A stretch of DNA of 64,000 nucleotides, from positions 32,614,751 through 32,678,750 of the forward strand of contig CM018032.1 in assembly GCA_008638375.1 (NCBI GenBank), written 5' to 3'. Origin of the DNA: Nyssa sinensis (Eukaryota > Streptophyta > Magnoliopsida > Cornales > Nyssaceae). Below the pieces are notes generated by a model. That model was given only the letters and a program-made list of their open reading frames with translations, made no database searches and had not been told where the DNA came from. Numbering within the stretch: position 1 is the first letter of the stretch; each line of letters opens with the position of its first letter. Below are positions 38,156 through 49,865 of the stretch, piece by piece. The position numbers were made by a program, and so were the translations under genes.

Positions 38156-38370
38156 GGCGGGGTATGGGACCCGCAACACATGAGATGATTATGTGAAGTA
38201 TACGATATGATATGAAGGCGGGGTATGGGACCCGCATTATATGAAATAGATATGTGAAGTACGCAACGAGATGTTAAGGCGAGGTATGGGACTCGCAGTT
38301 TATGAATAAGATGTGTAAAAGTACAAGATACGTAATGTAATGTAAAGACAAGGTATGGGACCTGCACTAG
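38156..38370 (+). repeat. Hairpin array in the A2 leader
   Basis: Units start at about 38156 (GCGGG/CCCGC), 38217 (GCGGG/CCCGC), 38279 (GCGAG/CTCGC) and 38347 (degenerate). A further unit lies at 43538-43556 beyond the C3 insertion. The loop GTATGGGA is unchanged. The third unit shows the paired change G-C to A-T. Confidence 0.85.
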
Positions 38371-38378
38371 AGTAAGTA

Positions 38379-41300
38379 TGTAACACCCCGACCTTGTATA
38401 ATTAATAATTAATTATACTAATTATTAATTAGTACCGATTTAAAGAATGATTAAGGGAATTAATCATAATCTCGGCGGTCACGATAGACCAATAAAATAA
38501 TCGAACGTATCTAGAGAAGAGGGTGCAACACCTGAACCTAATTATCAATTAATTAGGCAAACTGATGTCATTTTAACACTGACGGAACTCGAATTAACTA
38601 ACTACGAAAATCTGAAATAAATAATAAACGACACAGAACCCCTGACACCGAAGCTAACTGAAATACGGAACTCTCGAAACAAACCACATCGAAAAAGGAG
38701 TAACATAAAAGAAATTACGGGAGAAACAGTGAAACTGAATTAATGCACAGCCAAACAGGGCCTTAGCATAAAATGGTGGAAAATGGCCAAAAGTGAAGCC
38801 AAGGGGAATTGAACCCTTGACCGATGGAGGGAAAGAAACTTCACTCAAAAAGTTATCAGGTGGACTACCAACACCTTTGTGCCTATATATGTAATAGAAA
38901 TGTATATGAACACAATCTAACCAAGTCTGCCACCCAAATTGGCCAATGGCCTTGCATGCAAATCCCACATGATTGGCTTGCATCAACCCGCATCAGCCCT
39001 ATGATCCCACTGATTCTCTGATATATACATCTAGATATAGAGATGTATATATATAGGTATGTATAATAATATATATATATGTACTCACCTTGGGACTTTC
39101 AAAATGGGGGCTATTTGTAAAAGAGATCAGAACTGTTATAGAGGGTGGGCAGGTCTGTTAGAGTGAGAGAAATAGTGAGAAGTGAGGTTGCATGTGTGAA
39201 CTTGTGTATGTGAACAAGTATGTATATCCATGGTGTGAGATGGCATCTCCATTGGTGGTGCACAAGGGAAGAAGGAACTGAAGCACGACTGAAGGTCAAA
39301 GGTGCCAAGGAACTGAACCACCAAAGATCAAAACTGAGCATGAGGGAAGGAAGCCCACTGCTTGAGAGGTAAAACCCAAAACTGCAAAAATTTCCTGTTT
39401 AAATTTTGGGTCTGTTTCTGATAGTTTTGGTCCATATAAACTATATATATAAACTCCTGTGAGGCTTAGGACTGTTATAGAATAACTGAGAGGGTCGGAT
39501 AGGCTTGAAAACCCCAAAAACCGTGAACAGACCTCCATTGATGACCTCAAATTGCAGGTCTGAATCGACCTCAACCAAATGGCATTCTGCATGTCAAGAC
39601 CTGATCTAGACACCAAGGGGATTCCAAATATCACCATCCGCGACCCAACATCACATAGGAAAGCCCTCAAAACCGAAGCTATAGGTTTCGGCCATGAAAC
39701 CCAAACTCGGAAATAAACCCCTAAACTGAATTTTGTTGATGGGAACTTGAAGCCCTGTTGAAAGGGTCACAGAGAACCAAACCTCAAGAGATTTGGTTGA
39801 GAAATGAGGGCACACGACTGAGTTGTTGTCCTCCACGATAATGGGACTGAACCGAGCTCCATGTGTGGATTCGAAGCTCAAAACCGATTCCAAAATATTG
39901 GCTTGACATCCAGAAATCTTTTGGGATGGGAATCAGGTTGAAAACCGTACCTGAAACTCCATGAAATTGAGAAAAATCAAAACTGTAAACTAGGGCAACA
40001 GTGGGTCATTCGATGGAGTAGACGGAGTTGACTCGCCAACTCGTTTGAGCCAGACCGATTCGACTCGGACATGTGTCGACGCACGGACATGCCACCTCTT
40101 AATTGGAACAGGCACCGTTTTGGTTAAAGGTTTTAAATTAAAACCTGAATTCCGTCTGTTTGGTAACACGGATATGAAATAGGAATCAGGATTTGGGCCT
40201 GTCCAAACCGAGGATAAGGGAGAAATTACGAATAACAGGGATATAGTATCCCGATTTTCTAAAGGATAGTGAACCGGTTGGTTCTTAATGTTTTGGACCG
40301 GTTCAACTCATGAACCCTAGAACCGAATGGTTCTGAACCCTTATTTTATAAAATTACATTTTGACCCCAAATGTTTCTGAATTTACATTTAAACCCCCAA
40401 TTGTTTTGTGAAATTCTACTCTGGCCCAGATTTTGGAAAAACTGTGCATTTAAGCCCTGGAAAATTAATTAAATAATAAAATAATTATTTTATTAATTAG
40501 GTAAAATTACTATTTTACCCCTGGACATTAAATATGTCAAACGGAGTCCAAATAAATTAAATGAATAGTGTATTTCTACTATTTCGGACATTCCGGACTC
40601 AATGGTGGAGTCCGATTTAAGAAATTTAGTCCTGAAAAATACAGATACATAAGTGTAGATGACTTGTACTGCCCCTGAATGATACTTGAGGCTAAATAAA
40701 AATAAAAGACAGTCTATTTTAATTATGTCGGGCATTCCGGACTCAATGGTGGAGTCCGATTTGGGAAATTAAGCCGAAAAATACAGACATGTAAATAGTA
40801 AATGACTGAATTGCCCCTAGTGATACCCAGGGCTGACTAAACATAAAAGATAGTCCAATTTAACTATGTCGGACACTCTGGACCCAATGGTGAGGTCCAT
40901 TTTATGAACTGAGGTCCTGAAAAGTTTGGTTACATAACATGTGAAATTACCAAATTGCCCCTGGTACTGTACGAAGCCCAAATAAAGTCCAAATTGGGCA
41001 AGATTGATATCAATAGAAGCCCAAACACTTGTGGACTCACATATATGATTAAATTATGATTCAGAGTCAGAGCATTAGGAAATATAAAATTACCAAAATG
41101 CCCCTGGTGCTATACGAAACCTAAATGAAGTCCTATTGAGACGAAACTGATACCGATAGGAGCCCAGATGCTGGTTAAACTGTATACATGATTAAATGAC
41201 GAATCAGGGTCATAATCTTACGGAACGTAAAATGACCAATGTGTCCCGATAATCGGAAGCAGATACCAAATGAAGTCCAAAGGACTTAAGAATTTATATA

Positions 41301-43502
41301 TAAGATATATGGGACATCCTGAAGGACCACGATAGGGTCCGGGGCAAGAATGACAAAAATTACCATTTTGCCCCTAAGATTAAATAAGTGCTTAACTGAT
41401 AACAATTGAAGTCCAAAAGACTTAGAACTTCATATATAAGATATATAAACCATTCTGAGGACCACGACAGGGTCTAGGACGAGAATGGAAAAATTACCAT
41501 TTTGCCCCTAAGGTTAAATAGGTGCTTAACCGATAACGAGTGAAGTCTAAATGACTTAGATTATGATCCTGATAACTGCTAAGCCTAATTAAAGAATGAA
41601 ATAGTGCCGGATGAAACCCGATGAAAGGGCAATAGGCTACTAGGCTATCTTAGGTAATCCGATAGATGCCTAAGATGACGAATAAGACCTGAGTGGATGA
41701 ATTCTGATCTGTCAATGATTGATTATTATTATTCAGGATATACATGGGGAGGCCTGACGTACCTGGAGGTTATCAGATTTGTTTGTACAAGGAGATAAAC
41801 TGAACAGTTTGTGAGTAACTTCTGACACTGTACTGTATTTTGATTCACTGTCTGTCTTGTTATGAGTAAATTGGAACTCCTGATTTGACATATAAGTTAC
41901 ACTGTATGGATACTGTATTTTGTTACACTACACCATTATAAATGCTACATTGTTTAAATGCACGTACTTAATATATGTCCCTTTTGTACTACATTACACA
42001 TGATATGATTTCGTCCTTGAATTAATGGATATAGGATTTTCGCTCAGTTCCGTTATGATCTACCCGTTAGCGATATGCCTCTGTCCTTGATCATAAGCCT
42101 GTGTCTTTGATTCATATTGTTCTGTTCGATTCCGTTATGTTCCGTCCGTTGATGATATGTCTATCTTGATTGATATATGGTCCAGTTCCGTTACGATCTG
42201 TCCGCTGATGATATGCCTTTGTTTTGATTGATGTATTATTCCGTTCGATTCCATTATGTTTCGTTCCATTGATGATGTGCTTGAGTTTTGATTGATATAT
42301 GGTTTCCACTCAGTTCCGTCAAGTTTCGTTCCGTAAATGGTGTGCCTGTGTCTCCGCTTGATAGAGAAAACATCGTTTATTGTTTTGATTTAACTTGGTG
42401 TATAAGTTACACTGTCTAGACATTGTATTTTGATGCACTGTACCGTTTTGTATGTTATACTGCCTAAATGCGTATATTTAAATGCTTACTTTTGTACTGC
42501 ATTACACGTGGCATGATTTTGTCCCGTTCTACTCTATTGTTTTGTTTAGTCTGTCTTGTTCTGTTGTATGGTCTGTCTTGGCTTTGTTCTACTATGTTGA
42601 GTCTTACTCTTGGTACCATCCAATTTTGAGCGGTATGGCATAAGTAGGCTTGATTATGTGCCTAATTGACATCTTGTTTGTTATGCTCTGTTATGTTCTG
42701 CTCAGTGCTGATCTGTTCTATTATTTGAATTAATTGCCTATACTCTTGTTGTTAGATTGGCATCATGTATTGTTCCGTCCGTCCTGATTTGTTGTTTCGT
42801 TTAGTTCAGTCCCGTTTTATTCTACTTAAACTTGTATTTAAAGTAGATTTATAAAACTGTTATTCTAAAGTGATTGAACTATATTTGTGATTTATAAACA
42901 AGAACGGGTTTGAAACCCATGACAGGGAACCTGTGTTACTCACTGGGCTTATTTAAGCTCACCCCATTCCCTAACATTTTTCAGGAATTATCTCTATTGG
43001 ATTAGAAGGCACCATGATATGACGTGGATAGGCCGAGTGACATTGCAAGAAAAGATCTGACGGCACTGATTCGTACAAACTGGATTATTGTGGACTGAAT
43101 CTAGTTATTCAGGTGAGTGATATGATACGACTGACTTGATTGATATGCACTAGATATAGACATGGCTCATGGAAATAAATGGTACTCTAGAGATATTAGA
43201 TCTACTCTGTGTTATATGTCTGATTATAGATATGTTCTGAGGTTATAATTATTAGCTGTTGGATTTTTGACTTGCTCTGTGGTACATACCCTTACTGGTG
43301 GATAAGTGAGTTGCATTCCCGTGATGAAAAAAAAAAAAAAGTTTTAAATTCCACTGCATCTGACCCTATAGTCGGAATGCAATTCGTCGATAAGTTCAGA
43401 ATTTGCCTTTGATTGGTCGCGTCGTCGGTCGGTAAACTGGTGAGGCGGCTGACTGGCATCACGTCCTCGACATCCGTGTAGGGTGGGGTTCAGGATGTGA
43501 CA
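38379..43502 (+). mobile_element. Solo LTR C3, inserted in the A2 leader
   Basis: The 5124-bp LTR starts TGTAACACCCCGACC, ends GGTTCAGGATGTGACA, and is flanked by AAGTA (38374-38378 and 43503-43507). Predicted donor 1 is GAG|GTAAAA at 39369, acceptor TTATTCAG ends at 41736, the middle exon is 41737-41810 (74 nt), donor 2 is GTGAGTAAC at 41811, and acceptor CCCTAACATTTTTCAG ends at 42984. Inverted repeats GGACTCAATGGTGGAGTCC lie at 40595 and 40739, and GGACCCAATGGTGAGGTCC at 40880. The insertion falls within the predicted gag-leader intron and the hairpin array. Confidence 0.95.
42040..42850 (+). repeat. Irregular tandem repeats in LTR C3
   Basis: Diverged units around 'gttccgttatgttccgtccgttgatgatatg' and 'tctgttctgttatgttctg' fill most of predicted intron 2. 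They are the complement of the C2 and C4 arrays. Confidence 0.75.
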
Positions 43503-43915
43503 AAGTAAGTTATTAGAAGTACGTGTACGATAAGAAGACGGGGTATGGGACCCGTGGGTGATTAAGAATAGTGAAACGAAAACGAGAAGAAATGTGGACT
43601 ATATTCCACTACGAACATCAAGGAAAATAAAATATTCAACCTTGAGAACACGAAGTAAGTAAATGTAAATTTTATGCGATAAATATATGATGAAAAGCTC
43701 ACTATGTTGTGTTTCAGCTAAATAAGTGAACAGGAGAAGAAACGCAAGAAATCCTGAATATTTAAAATTCTGTCAATATATGCTTATTGTTTAGATTTAA
43801 AATTCTAGACATATAAATGTGATGAATGAAGTAATATTGATTTGGAAGCTTTCTAACCTTTAAAGATTAGGAACAATCGAGTTTTGAGGACAAAACTCTT
43901 ATAAGTAGGGAAGAA
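43503..43915 (+). pseudogene. gag: A2 interior remnant with gag deleted
   Basis: After C3 the A2 leader resumes with a last hairpin unit (43538-43556) and the acceptor TTTCAG (43712-43717). The next ~40 bp correspond to the start of gag, but the ATG is changed (AAGTGAACAGG where A1 has ATGGTGAACAC). After about a dozen codons the sequence jumps to the region downstream of gag. About 1 kb of gag is gone. The palindrome GAGTTTTG-AGGA-CAAAACTC (43879-43898) and polypurine tract (43905-43915) are intact, so the ends needed for replication in trans were kept. Confidence 0.8.
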
Positions 43916-43959
43916 TGTAATATTCCGACCCGGGATACCGGGTCATCTGGCACGCATTA
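43916..43959 (+). mobile_element. First 44 bp of the A2 3' LTR
   Basis: TGTAATATTCC... matches the A2 5' LTR start with one visible change. The B element enters after CATTA (43955-43959), so the rest of this LTR should lie beyond the right edge. Confidence 0.9.
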
Positions 43960-46900
43960 TGTAATACCCCGACCCGAGAATGTCGGGTAATATGACACGT
44001 ATTTCGAGGATATGAAAAATGGAAGTAAATATTATGTTTTTTTTTTTAAATAATAATAAATTAATTTAATAAAATTAATTTATTAATATGAGAAATTAAG
44101 TATTTATTATAATTAATATAAAATATGTTGGTTAATTGATAAAGTGTAATAAATTGAATAAATAATTTAATAATAAATTAAATATGAAAAATTAAGTAAA
44201 AATATATAAATATATATATATCAGCCGTGTGTGTGAGTGTGGTGTAATATGTATATTAAATGTAATATATATATATATATATATATACATAAATATAGGA
44301 GAGAGAGACATGGAATTAATATAGGTAAGGTGGTTATGTACTTGATGTATATATTATATGGTCATTTGGTGAAGATGAATAGGGAGAAGTATGGCCATGA
44401 TCTGATGGAGTAAGGGGGTGAAATGAGGGGCAATTAAGTGAGGTGATGGCCATTAAAGTCTCCCACTTATACAAAGGGGCATACATGGGTTACACACAAA
44501 ATCTCCACCGATCAGCCATAGAGAAGGAGAGGGAGAGTTCTGGGCATTTAGAAGAAAAGAAGAGAGGTCTCGGGGGAAGGAGGAAAGAGAGAGAAAGCCA
44601 CTGCTAGAGGTAAAACACCAAGAACCATCACTTTCTCTCTCTAGAAAATTTTGCATGCATGAACTGTTTTAGTTCTAGATTTTGTATATATGATGTTTTA
44701 AACATATTTAGGCATGATTAAACATGAAATTAGGTCATAAAAACACCTAGAACTACGTGACCCAACAGTCATCCGCCATTGAAGACCATGCTATAGCAGG
44801 TCTGAAATGATGGAAGCTAAACTCTTTTTGGTGCATAGAGACTTCAAGAAGAAGTCATGAGGGTCATGAAAACCTATACCCGCGACCAAAAATCACAAGA
44901 AATGACCCTCGTCCATTGACTTGCAGGTTTCGGGTTTTCAACCCAAACCTTTAAACTTGCCTTTAAACCTACCCTTATGAACGAAAATTTAATCCCCATG
45001 AAGAGGGGATTAAAACAAGCAAAACCTTGTGAAAAACCATCAACAAACGAGCATGAACGACCCATGAACAGCTCGGATTATCGCGACTTAAATCGAGTCA
45101 TTGAGCTACATTCGAACCTCCAAATCAATGTAGAAGTGTTCTATAATGTATTAGGAGGTGTTTGGGAAAGAAAGCAGAAGAAACGGAGTTGTAGAAATCC
45201 ACGAAATAGGAAAAAATTGAAAACCTGCAACTAGGGCAACACTGGGAAGAAACGGGGAAGAAGATGAACAGTGGCAGTTCCGGTCAAAACGGGTCAAATC
45301 GGGTTAGGGTCGGAACCCGACCCGTCGTATAAACGGTTAAGTGGGACGGCGTCATTTATGCTTATGTTTAAATTTTAAACCATTAGGGCTGACGTCATCA
45401 TGACGTCAGCATTACGCAATAAACCCAACCAGACCGGATTGGTTCAGTTGAAATTGGACCGGTTCATTTGAGATAGGACTGAACCCACTGGTTCAGTCAG
45501 AAAGTTTTGAAAATTCAATTTTGACCTCCAACTGTTTTACGGATTTACACTGTGGCCCAAATTTTGGAAAAATCATGCAAATATACCCCTGGAAAAAATA
45601 ATAAAATAATAAAATAATTTATTTAATTATTTTATTAAATAAGTAAAATTACTAAATTACCCTTGGGTCATAAATAGGGCAAATGAAGTCCAAATTAAAT
45701 AAATGAATAGTGTATCCTTACTATTTCGAATATTCTGAAGCCAATGGTAGGGTCCGTTTTACAAGACGGGACCCAAAAAATTTAGACACGTTAAGGTGTA
45801 AATTACCAAAATACCCCTTGACCAAAATTAACAAGTTATTAGTGTAATTTTACTATCTCGGACCCTTTGAGTCCAATGGTGAGGTCCACGACACGAGATG
45901 AGGTCCCGAACATAAAGACACATAAAAGGATAAAATGACCAAATTACCCCTAGTACACTAAAAGCCAAATTAAAACACAAGAAGGTCTGAATTGACTTTC
46001 ATTGACATCCTGGACTCAATAATGGAGTCCAAACTACGAAACAAAGTACAGAAAAATATGACACGTAAAACGATGAATGACCCTTTTACCCTTTTTCATA
46101 CTAGAGTCAGAATTAAATCCTAGGGAAGCCCAAACCGACTTTCTTCGACGCTCCGGACTCAATGGTAGAGTCTATTCGACCAAAAGAAATGTCTAAAATA
46201 AAAAAAAAAACATAAAATTTGATGAATAGCATCTGTCAGATGACTATAAATTAAAGTAATGCCAAAGTACTAATCTACGGCGTATACGAGGACATGACAA
46301 CACATCAACCTTAGAATAAAATTTCTAACTCATAAGTTGATCTTAGGTGATAACTATGGAAGAACAACGACCGAAATTCACGATCATGACCAAGGCCCAA
46401 AGGGCCAAGGATCCAAAGCAACAGGCCTTCATGCAAGAGCTGTTGCATCGTCAGAGAGTGATCGACAGGTTCGTCAGGATAGCCAAGGCGACAGAAGTCG
46501 TCTCGGTGAGCCCCTTCATTTTCAAATCACCCACCAAGGCCATGGTGGCAGAGGCCAAGAAAAAGAAGGAGGAAAAAAGGAAAATGGAAGAGGAAAGGGA
46601 GAACACGAAAACCTTAGCCGAATGGCGTCACAGGTAATATTATTATCATTAAGTACAAAAGTTGCTAGATTTATAATACAGCTGTAAGTCAGACCGATAT
46701 AAGAATTTAGGCTTCTCACAGTCTACACTTAGTGAGTTATGAAGTTGATTTAGCACATATGAAATTTATGGAATCTTCATAAATCTTTATAGGCTAAGGA
46801 AAGAGAAAGGTAAAGGGAAGGCGCCTCTGTAGAGCTAACCCTAAAGGACCGAGGTGAGTAACCCTGTATTTGAACTGGAGATTTAACTCCATATATTTGA

Positions 46901-48086
46901 AGAAGTTTTAAGTTCAAGTTATTGCAGCCTTGAATATCAAATTCAGTCTTTATATGATTTCGTTCTTTTAAAATATTTTGTTACGGCATGCTTTATAAAT
47001 GTTTTTATATCCAGCTCTTTTCTTGAAAATAATTAGCATGTCTAAATCAAATGCAAATCTCTTTAATATTCTGAATTTGATTATCACATGTATTCGAAGC
47101 TTCATTGTAGAAGTTATACTCTCCATGTTTTAAATGTTCATGAAAAACATCTATCGAAGAAGTCATGTGAAATTATTTTATAAGATAAACGGTACTAAGT
47201 GCCACCCCCTATGATGGTTGAAATCCTCGGGGATTCAACAGTACATGCCCGGTAGAAGGATCTAATCCCCCAGGCAAATGAGATATCTCCATTGTAGCAT
47301 TGCAGTAAAACGGGAGTCTGGTTCGAAACAGATTCCGCCTAATAAAAGAGAAAAGATGACAAGTGATTTTGAAAGTAGAAGTAGGCATTATCCCTATTCT
47401 ATTTCACGTGTTTATATGCTTTTAAATTGCATATGCTCTATTTGAAGAAAATGTGTATTTCGCTTGAATACTTTAATTGTTTCAAAGCTATTGTTTTAAG
47501 AATGCATATATTTTGTGTTCTAAAATGTACGAGCAATTGGTAGTGAGTATTTCATAAACCCTCATGTGCTAAAACCACTACCAGTTGAAAACCCCATGAC
47601 GAATGCAGGAATTACTCACAAGCTTTGATTAGCTTACCCGGATTTTATCCGCCCCCCTTTCAGGTGATTTTTGAAGACGTTAAGGATGAACCTAGCTTTT
47701 GGAAAAATTTGCTTAAGTAGTTCTTTTGGGAAAAATCACATGAACTTTGATTAGTATATTTTGTATTTCCAGACAATTTAAGGACATGTATTAAGCCCCA
47801 CGGGGCAGTTGAATTAAGATTGTAATTATAAAGTCTTTTAAGTTTTAGTTATGCTCTGAATGTATGATTATACATGTATACCGAAATGTGAAGAGCGGCA
47901 GTATCGGACGGATGTGCAAATTTTAAAATGAGAAAAGAAAAGAAAAAGTTTTTCACGCTTCCGCAACCACATGGAGCACATCTATTCGGTACCGCTGCAG
48001 ATGGGAGCCTGGTCTCGAGGCCTTCGGGTCTCGGGATGGCAGTCGCGATCCGGTAATCCGCACAGAGTGGGTTTCGGGTCGTGACA
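43960..48086 (+). mobile_element. LTR 1 of tandem element B
   Basis: The 4127-bp LTR runs from TGTAATACCCC to ...GGGTCGTGACA. The terminal stem is ACCCGA-GAATG-TCGGGT (43972-43988). Predicted intron 1 is 44610-46346 and intron 2 is 46854-47663. Paired TGACGTCA sites lie at 45390 and 45401, and a hairpin at 47217-47239. In the ~480 bp from 47161 it differs from LTR 2 at about four sites. Confidence 0.95.
46356..46637 (+). CDS. 93-codon frame in LTR 1 of element B, function unknown
   Basis: This is the same-length homologue of the frame in LTR B0 (9220-9501). It begins MEEQRPKFTIMTKAQRAKDP and is charged, with a KKKKEEKRK tract near the C-terminus and no recognised domain. An in-frame GTG nine bases upstream (46347) lies right at the predicted acceptor (AG at 46345-46346), so ATG 46356 is the likelier start. 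The stop follows directly after the sequence for CAG|GTAA, which itself looks like a weak donor, so a longer spliced product is possible. It differs from the B0 copy at 23 of 282 bases, 16 of them silent. The copy could be a captured host exon or a retroelement accessory protein. Confidence 0.55.
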   Translation: MEEQRPKFTIMTKAQRAKDPKQQAFMQELLHRQRVIDRFVRIAKATEVVSVSPFIFKSPTKAMVAEAKKKKEEKRKMEEERENTKTLAEWRHR

Positions 48087-48089
48087 GAA

Positions 48090-48101
48090 TGGTATCAGAC
48101 C
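48090..48101 (+). other. Primer-binding site, first interior of B
   Basis: TGGTATCAGACC begins three bases after the LTR end. One base differs from the usual TGGTATCAGAGC, which the second interior keeps. Confidence 0.85.
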
Positions 48102-48162
48102 ACTAGGTTTACTTGAACAAACTTAGTGACATTAGAAGAATTAGAATCAAACCATAAGTTAG

Positions 48163-48657
48163 GTAGGGTTTTAGACTACCTAGGTTATACGAAGTACACG
48201 ATACGATATGAAGGCGAGGTATGGGACTCGCGTTGTGGGATGTAGATATGAGAAATACGAAGTACGAAGGCGAGGTATGGGACTCGCAGTATGTGAAATG
48301 GATACGTGATAAGAAGGCGGGGTATGGGACCCGTAGTACATGAAATAGATATGTGAAGTACGAAGGCAAGGTATGGGACTCGCAGTATGTGAAATGGATA
48401 CGTGATAGGAAGGCGGGGTATGGGACCCGTAGTACATGAAATAGATATGTGAAGTACGAAGGCGAGGTATGGGACTCGCAGTATGTGAACGAGATATGTG
48501 ATAGAATGGCGGAGTATGGGACCGTAGATGAATAAGGAGTAAAAGTAGATCGTAAAACACCATGAAATCAAAGATAATAGTATATCAAACTTTGAAACAT
48601 GAAACGAATGTAATTGTATGTGATGAAAAATTAACAAATACGTGTTTTTTCTTTCAG
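48163..48657 (+). other. Predicted leader intron, first interior of B
   Basis: The donor is AG|GTAGGG (weaker than in A1) and the acceptor TTTTTTCTTTCAG is strong. The gag ATG follows six bases later. The hairpin array lies inside. Confidence 0.4.
48214..48525 (+). repeat. Hairpin array in the leader of B, seven units
   Basis: Units start at about 48214, 48270, 48317, 48366, 48413, 48462 and 48508. Stems alternate between GCGAG/CTCGC (units 1, 2, 6) and GCGGG/CCCGT (units 3, 5). Unit 4 is GCAAG/CTCGC with one mismatch, and unit 7 is degenerate. The loop GTATGGGA is constant in units 1-6. The paired A-T versus G-C change in the stem is the kind expected if the RNA fold matters. Confidence 0.9.
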
Positions 48658-48662
48658 TAATC

Positions 48663-49751
48663 ATGGTGAACACGAGAAGGGATACGGGACATTCGGAGGA
48701 TAGGCTAGATCGGGTTGAGCACCTCCTAGAGGCTATGGCTCGGAATATGATTGATATCCAAAACCAGGGTAGAGCACCACCACAAGGGCAGGACCCCGGG
48801 CAGCCAATTAACCCTGGACAACCCAATGAGGCCGCAATTACCTCAAGCTATAAAACATTCCAAGGCTTTAAGCCCCCTAGGTTTGATGGAGTGGACACCA
48901 CCATCGATGCGGAATCATGGGTAAAGGAAATGGAACGTATCTTTTCGGTCATGCCATGCACAGAGGAGCAAAAGGTCTCCTATGCCGCATTCACTTTCAA
49001 GGATGCAGCTCACGAATGGTGGCTCCTGGAAAAGGAAAGAGAGCCGCCAATGACCTGGACTAGGTTCTTGGAGATATTCTATGACAAGTATTTTCCAAGG
49101 TCGTTAAAAAATCAAAAGGTCGCAGAATTTGCTGTCTTGACCCAAAGAGCGATGACTGTGGCGGAGTACGAAACCAAGTTCATGAGGTTAGCCCGATTCG
49201 TGCCCCACATGGTCCAAACAGAAGATCTAAAAGCGTGGAAATTTGAAACTGGACTGAGAGATGGCATCAGGTACCGATTAGAACCTTTTGAACTCCCCAC
49301 GTACAATGCTGTCGTGGACCGTGCCAAAATTTTCGAGAGAGCTGGGGTTGCCTTGTCTCAAAAGAAAGACAAGAAAAAGATGGGCCCCGGTCCCCAGTCG
49401 ATGAAAAAGACAAAAACGGGGGATAAAAGTGAGACTAGCGTTAACAAGAAGGGTGACACTAGCAAAAAGTCAGGAGAGATTCCGACATGCCCCACCTGCC
49501 AGAAAAAGCATCATGCACCCTGTTGGCGCGACACTGGAGGCTGTTACAAGTGTGGCCAGGCTGGGCATCTCATCAAGGATTGCCCAAAGTGGAGCTCAAC
49601 TGCTAAGGAGCCTACCGCGGTGGCTTCATCAGCTACACCACGTGCACCGGCCACAACAGCTGGGAAACAAGGAGGGGGTAAGGAACCTGTGAGGCACGGG
49701 CGGGTGTACAACATATTCGGGGAGGCAGCACAGGCCTCTGAGGACCAGTAA
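48663..49751 (+). CDS. gag: Gag polyprotein, intact, first interior of B
   Basis: This is a complete 362-residue Gag, the only intact retroelement structural gene in the window. It would assemble the cytoplasmic particle that packages element RNA. Residues 1-30 (MVNTRRDTG...) form a likely helix, followed by a Pro/Gln/Gly-rich spacer (about 35-65). A Retrotrans_gag-type core (about 80-225) includes WVKEMERIF, AHEWW and MTVAEYETKFMRLARF. A Lys-rich RNA-binding linker follows. The cysteine region has CPTC at 276-279 and the zinc knuckle CYKCGQAGHLIKDC at 294-307 (C294, C297, H302, C307). The layout resembles Del/Tekay Gypsy gags. No pol follows: 151 bp after the stop the LTR begins. The start was chosen because the predicted splice acceptor ends at 48657, and a GTG frame extension (48642) would lie inside the intron. 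Confidence 0.93.
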   Translation: MVNTRRDTGHSEDRLDRVEHLLEAMARNMIDIQNQGRAPPQGQDPGQPINPGQPNEAAITSSYKTFQGFKPPRFDGVDTTIDAESWVKEMERIFSVMPCTEEQKVSYAAFTFKDAAHEWWLLEKEREPPMTWTRFLEIFYDKYFPRSLKNQKVAEFAVLTQRAMTVAEYETKFMRLARFVPHMVQTEDLKAWKFETGLRDGIRYRLEPFELPTYNAVVDRAKIFERAGVALSQKKDKKKMGPGPQSMKKTKTGDKSETSVNKKGDTSKKSGEIPTCPTCQKKHHAPCWRDTGGCYKCGQAGHLIKDCPKWSSTAKEPTAVASSATPRAPATTAGKQGGGKEPVRHGRVYNIFGEAAQASEDQ

Positions 49752-49865
49752 GGTACGTCGTTCGAATGTTTCGTTCTGTTAAATATATAAACTTGTCATT
49801 CGAAATTCGACTACTAGACATGTAAACATGTCCGATGGAAGCAGAAATTAAGAATAAGGGACCCC

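Noticed and set aside
39296..39670. 124-codon minus-strand frame in LTR C3, with relatives in C1, C2 and C4
   Set aside because: It falls in predicted intron 1, and the frame is broken at different points in the other C copies.
44874..45065. 63-codon minus-strand frame (MGRSCSFVDGF...) repeated in each B LTR
   Set aside because: It overlaps the previous frame antisense, its copies are too alike to show coding constraint, and no family outside B keeps it.
44977..45234. 85-codon frame starting MNENLIPMKRGLKQAKP, also at 7716, 50935 and 62882
   Set aside because: It lies in predicted intron 1. The B0 copy has a different C-terminal frame after an indel, the 62882 copy stops early, and A LTRs do not keep the frame.
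48185..48826. 213-codon minus-strand frame over the B leader, with a near-identical 150-codon relative at 54138-54590
   Set aside because: It is a translation of the hairpin minisatellite (repeating RVPYLAF / GPIPRL). Its length follows from a unit size that keeps frame, and it opposes gag.
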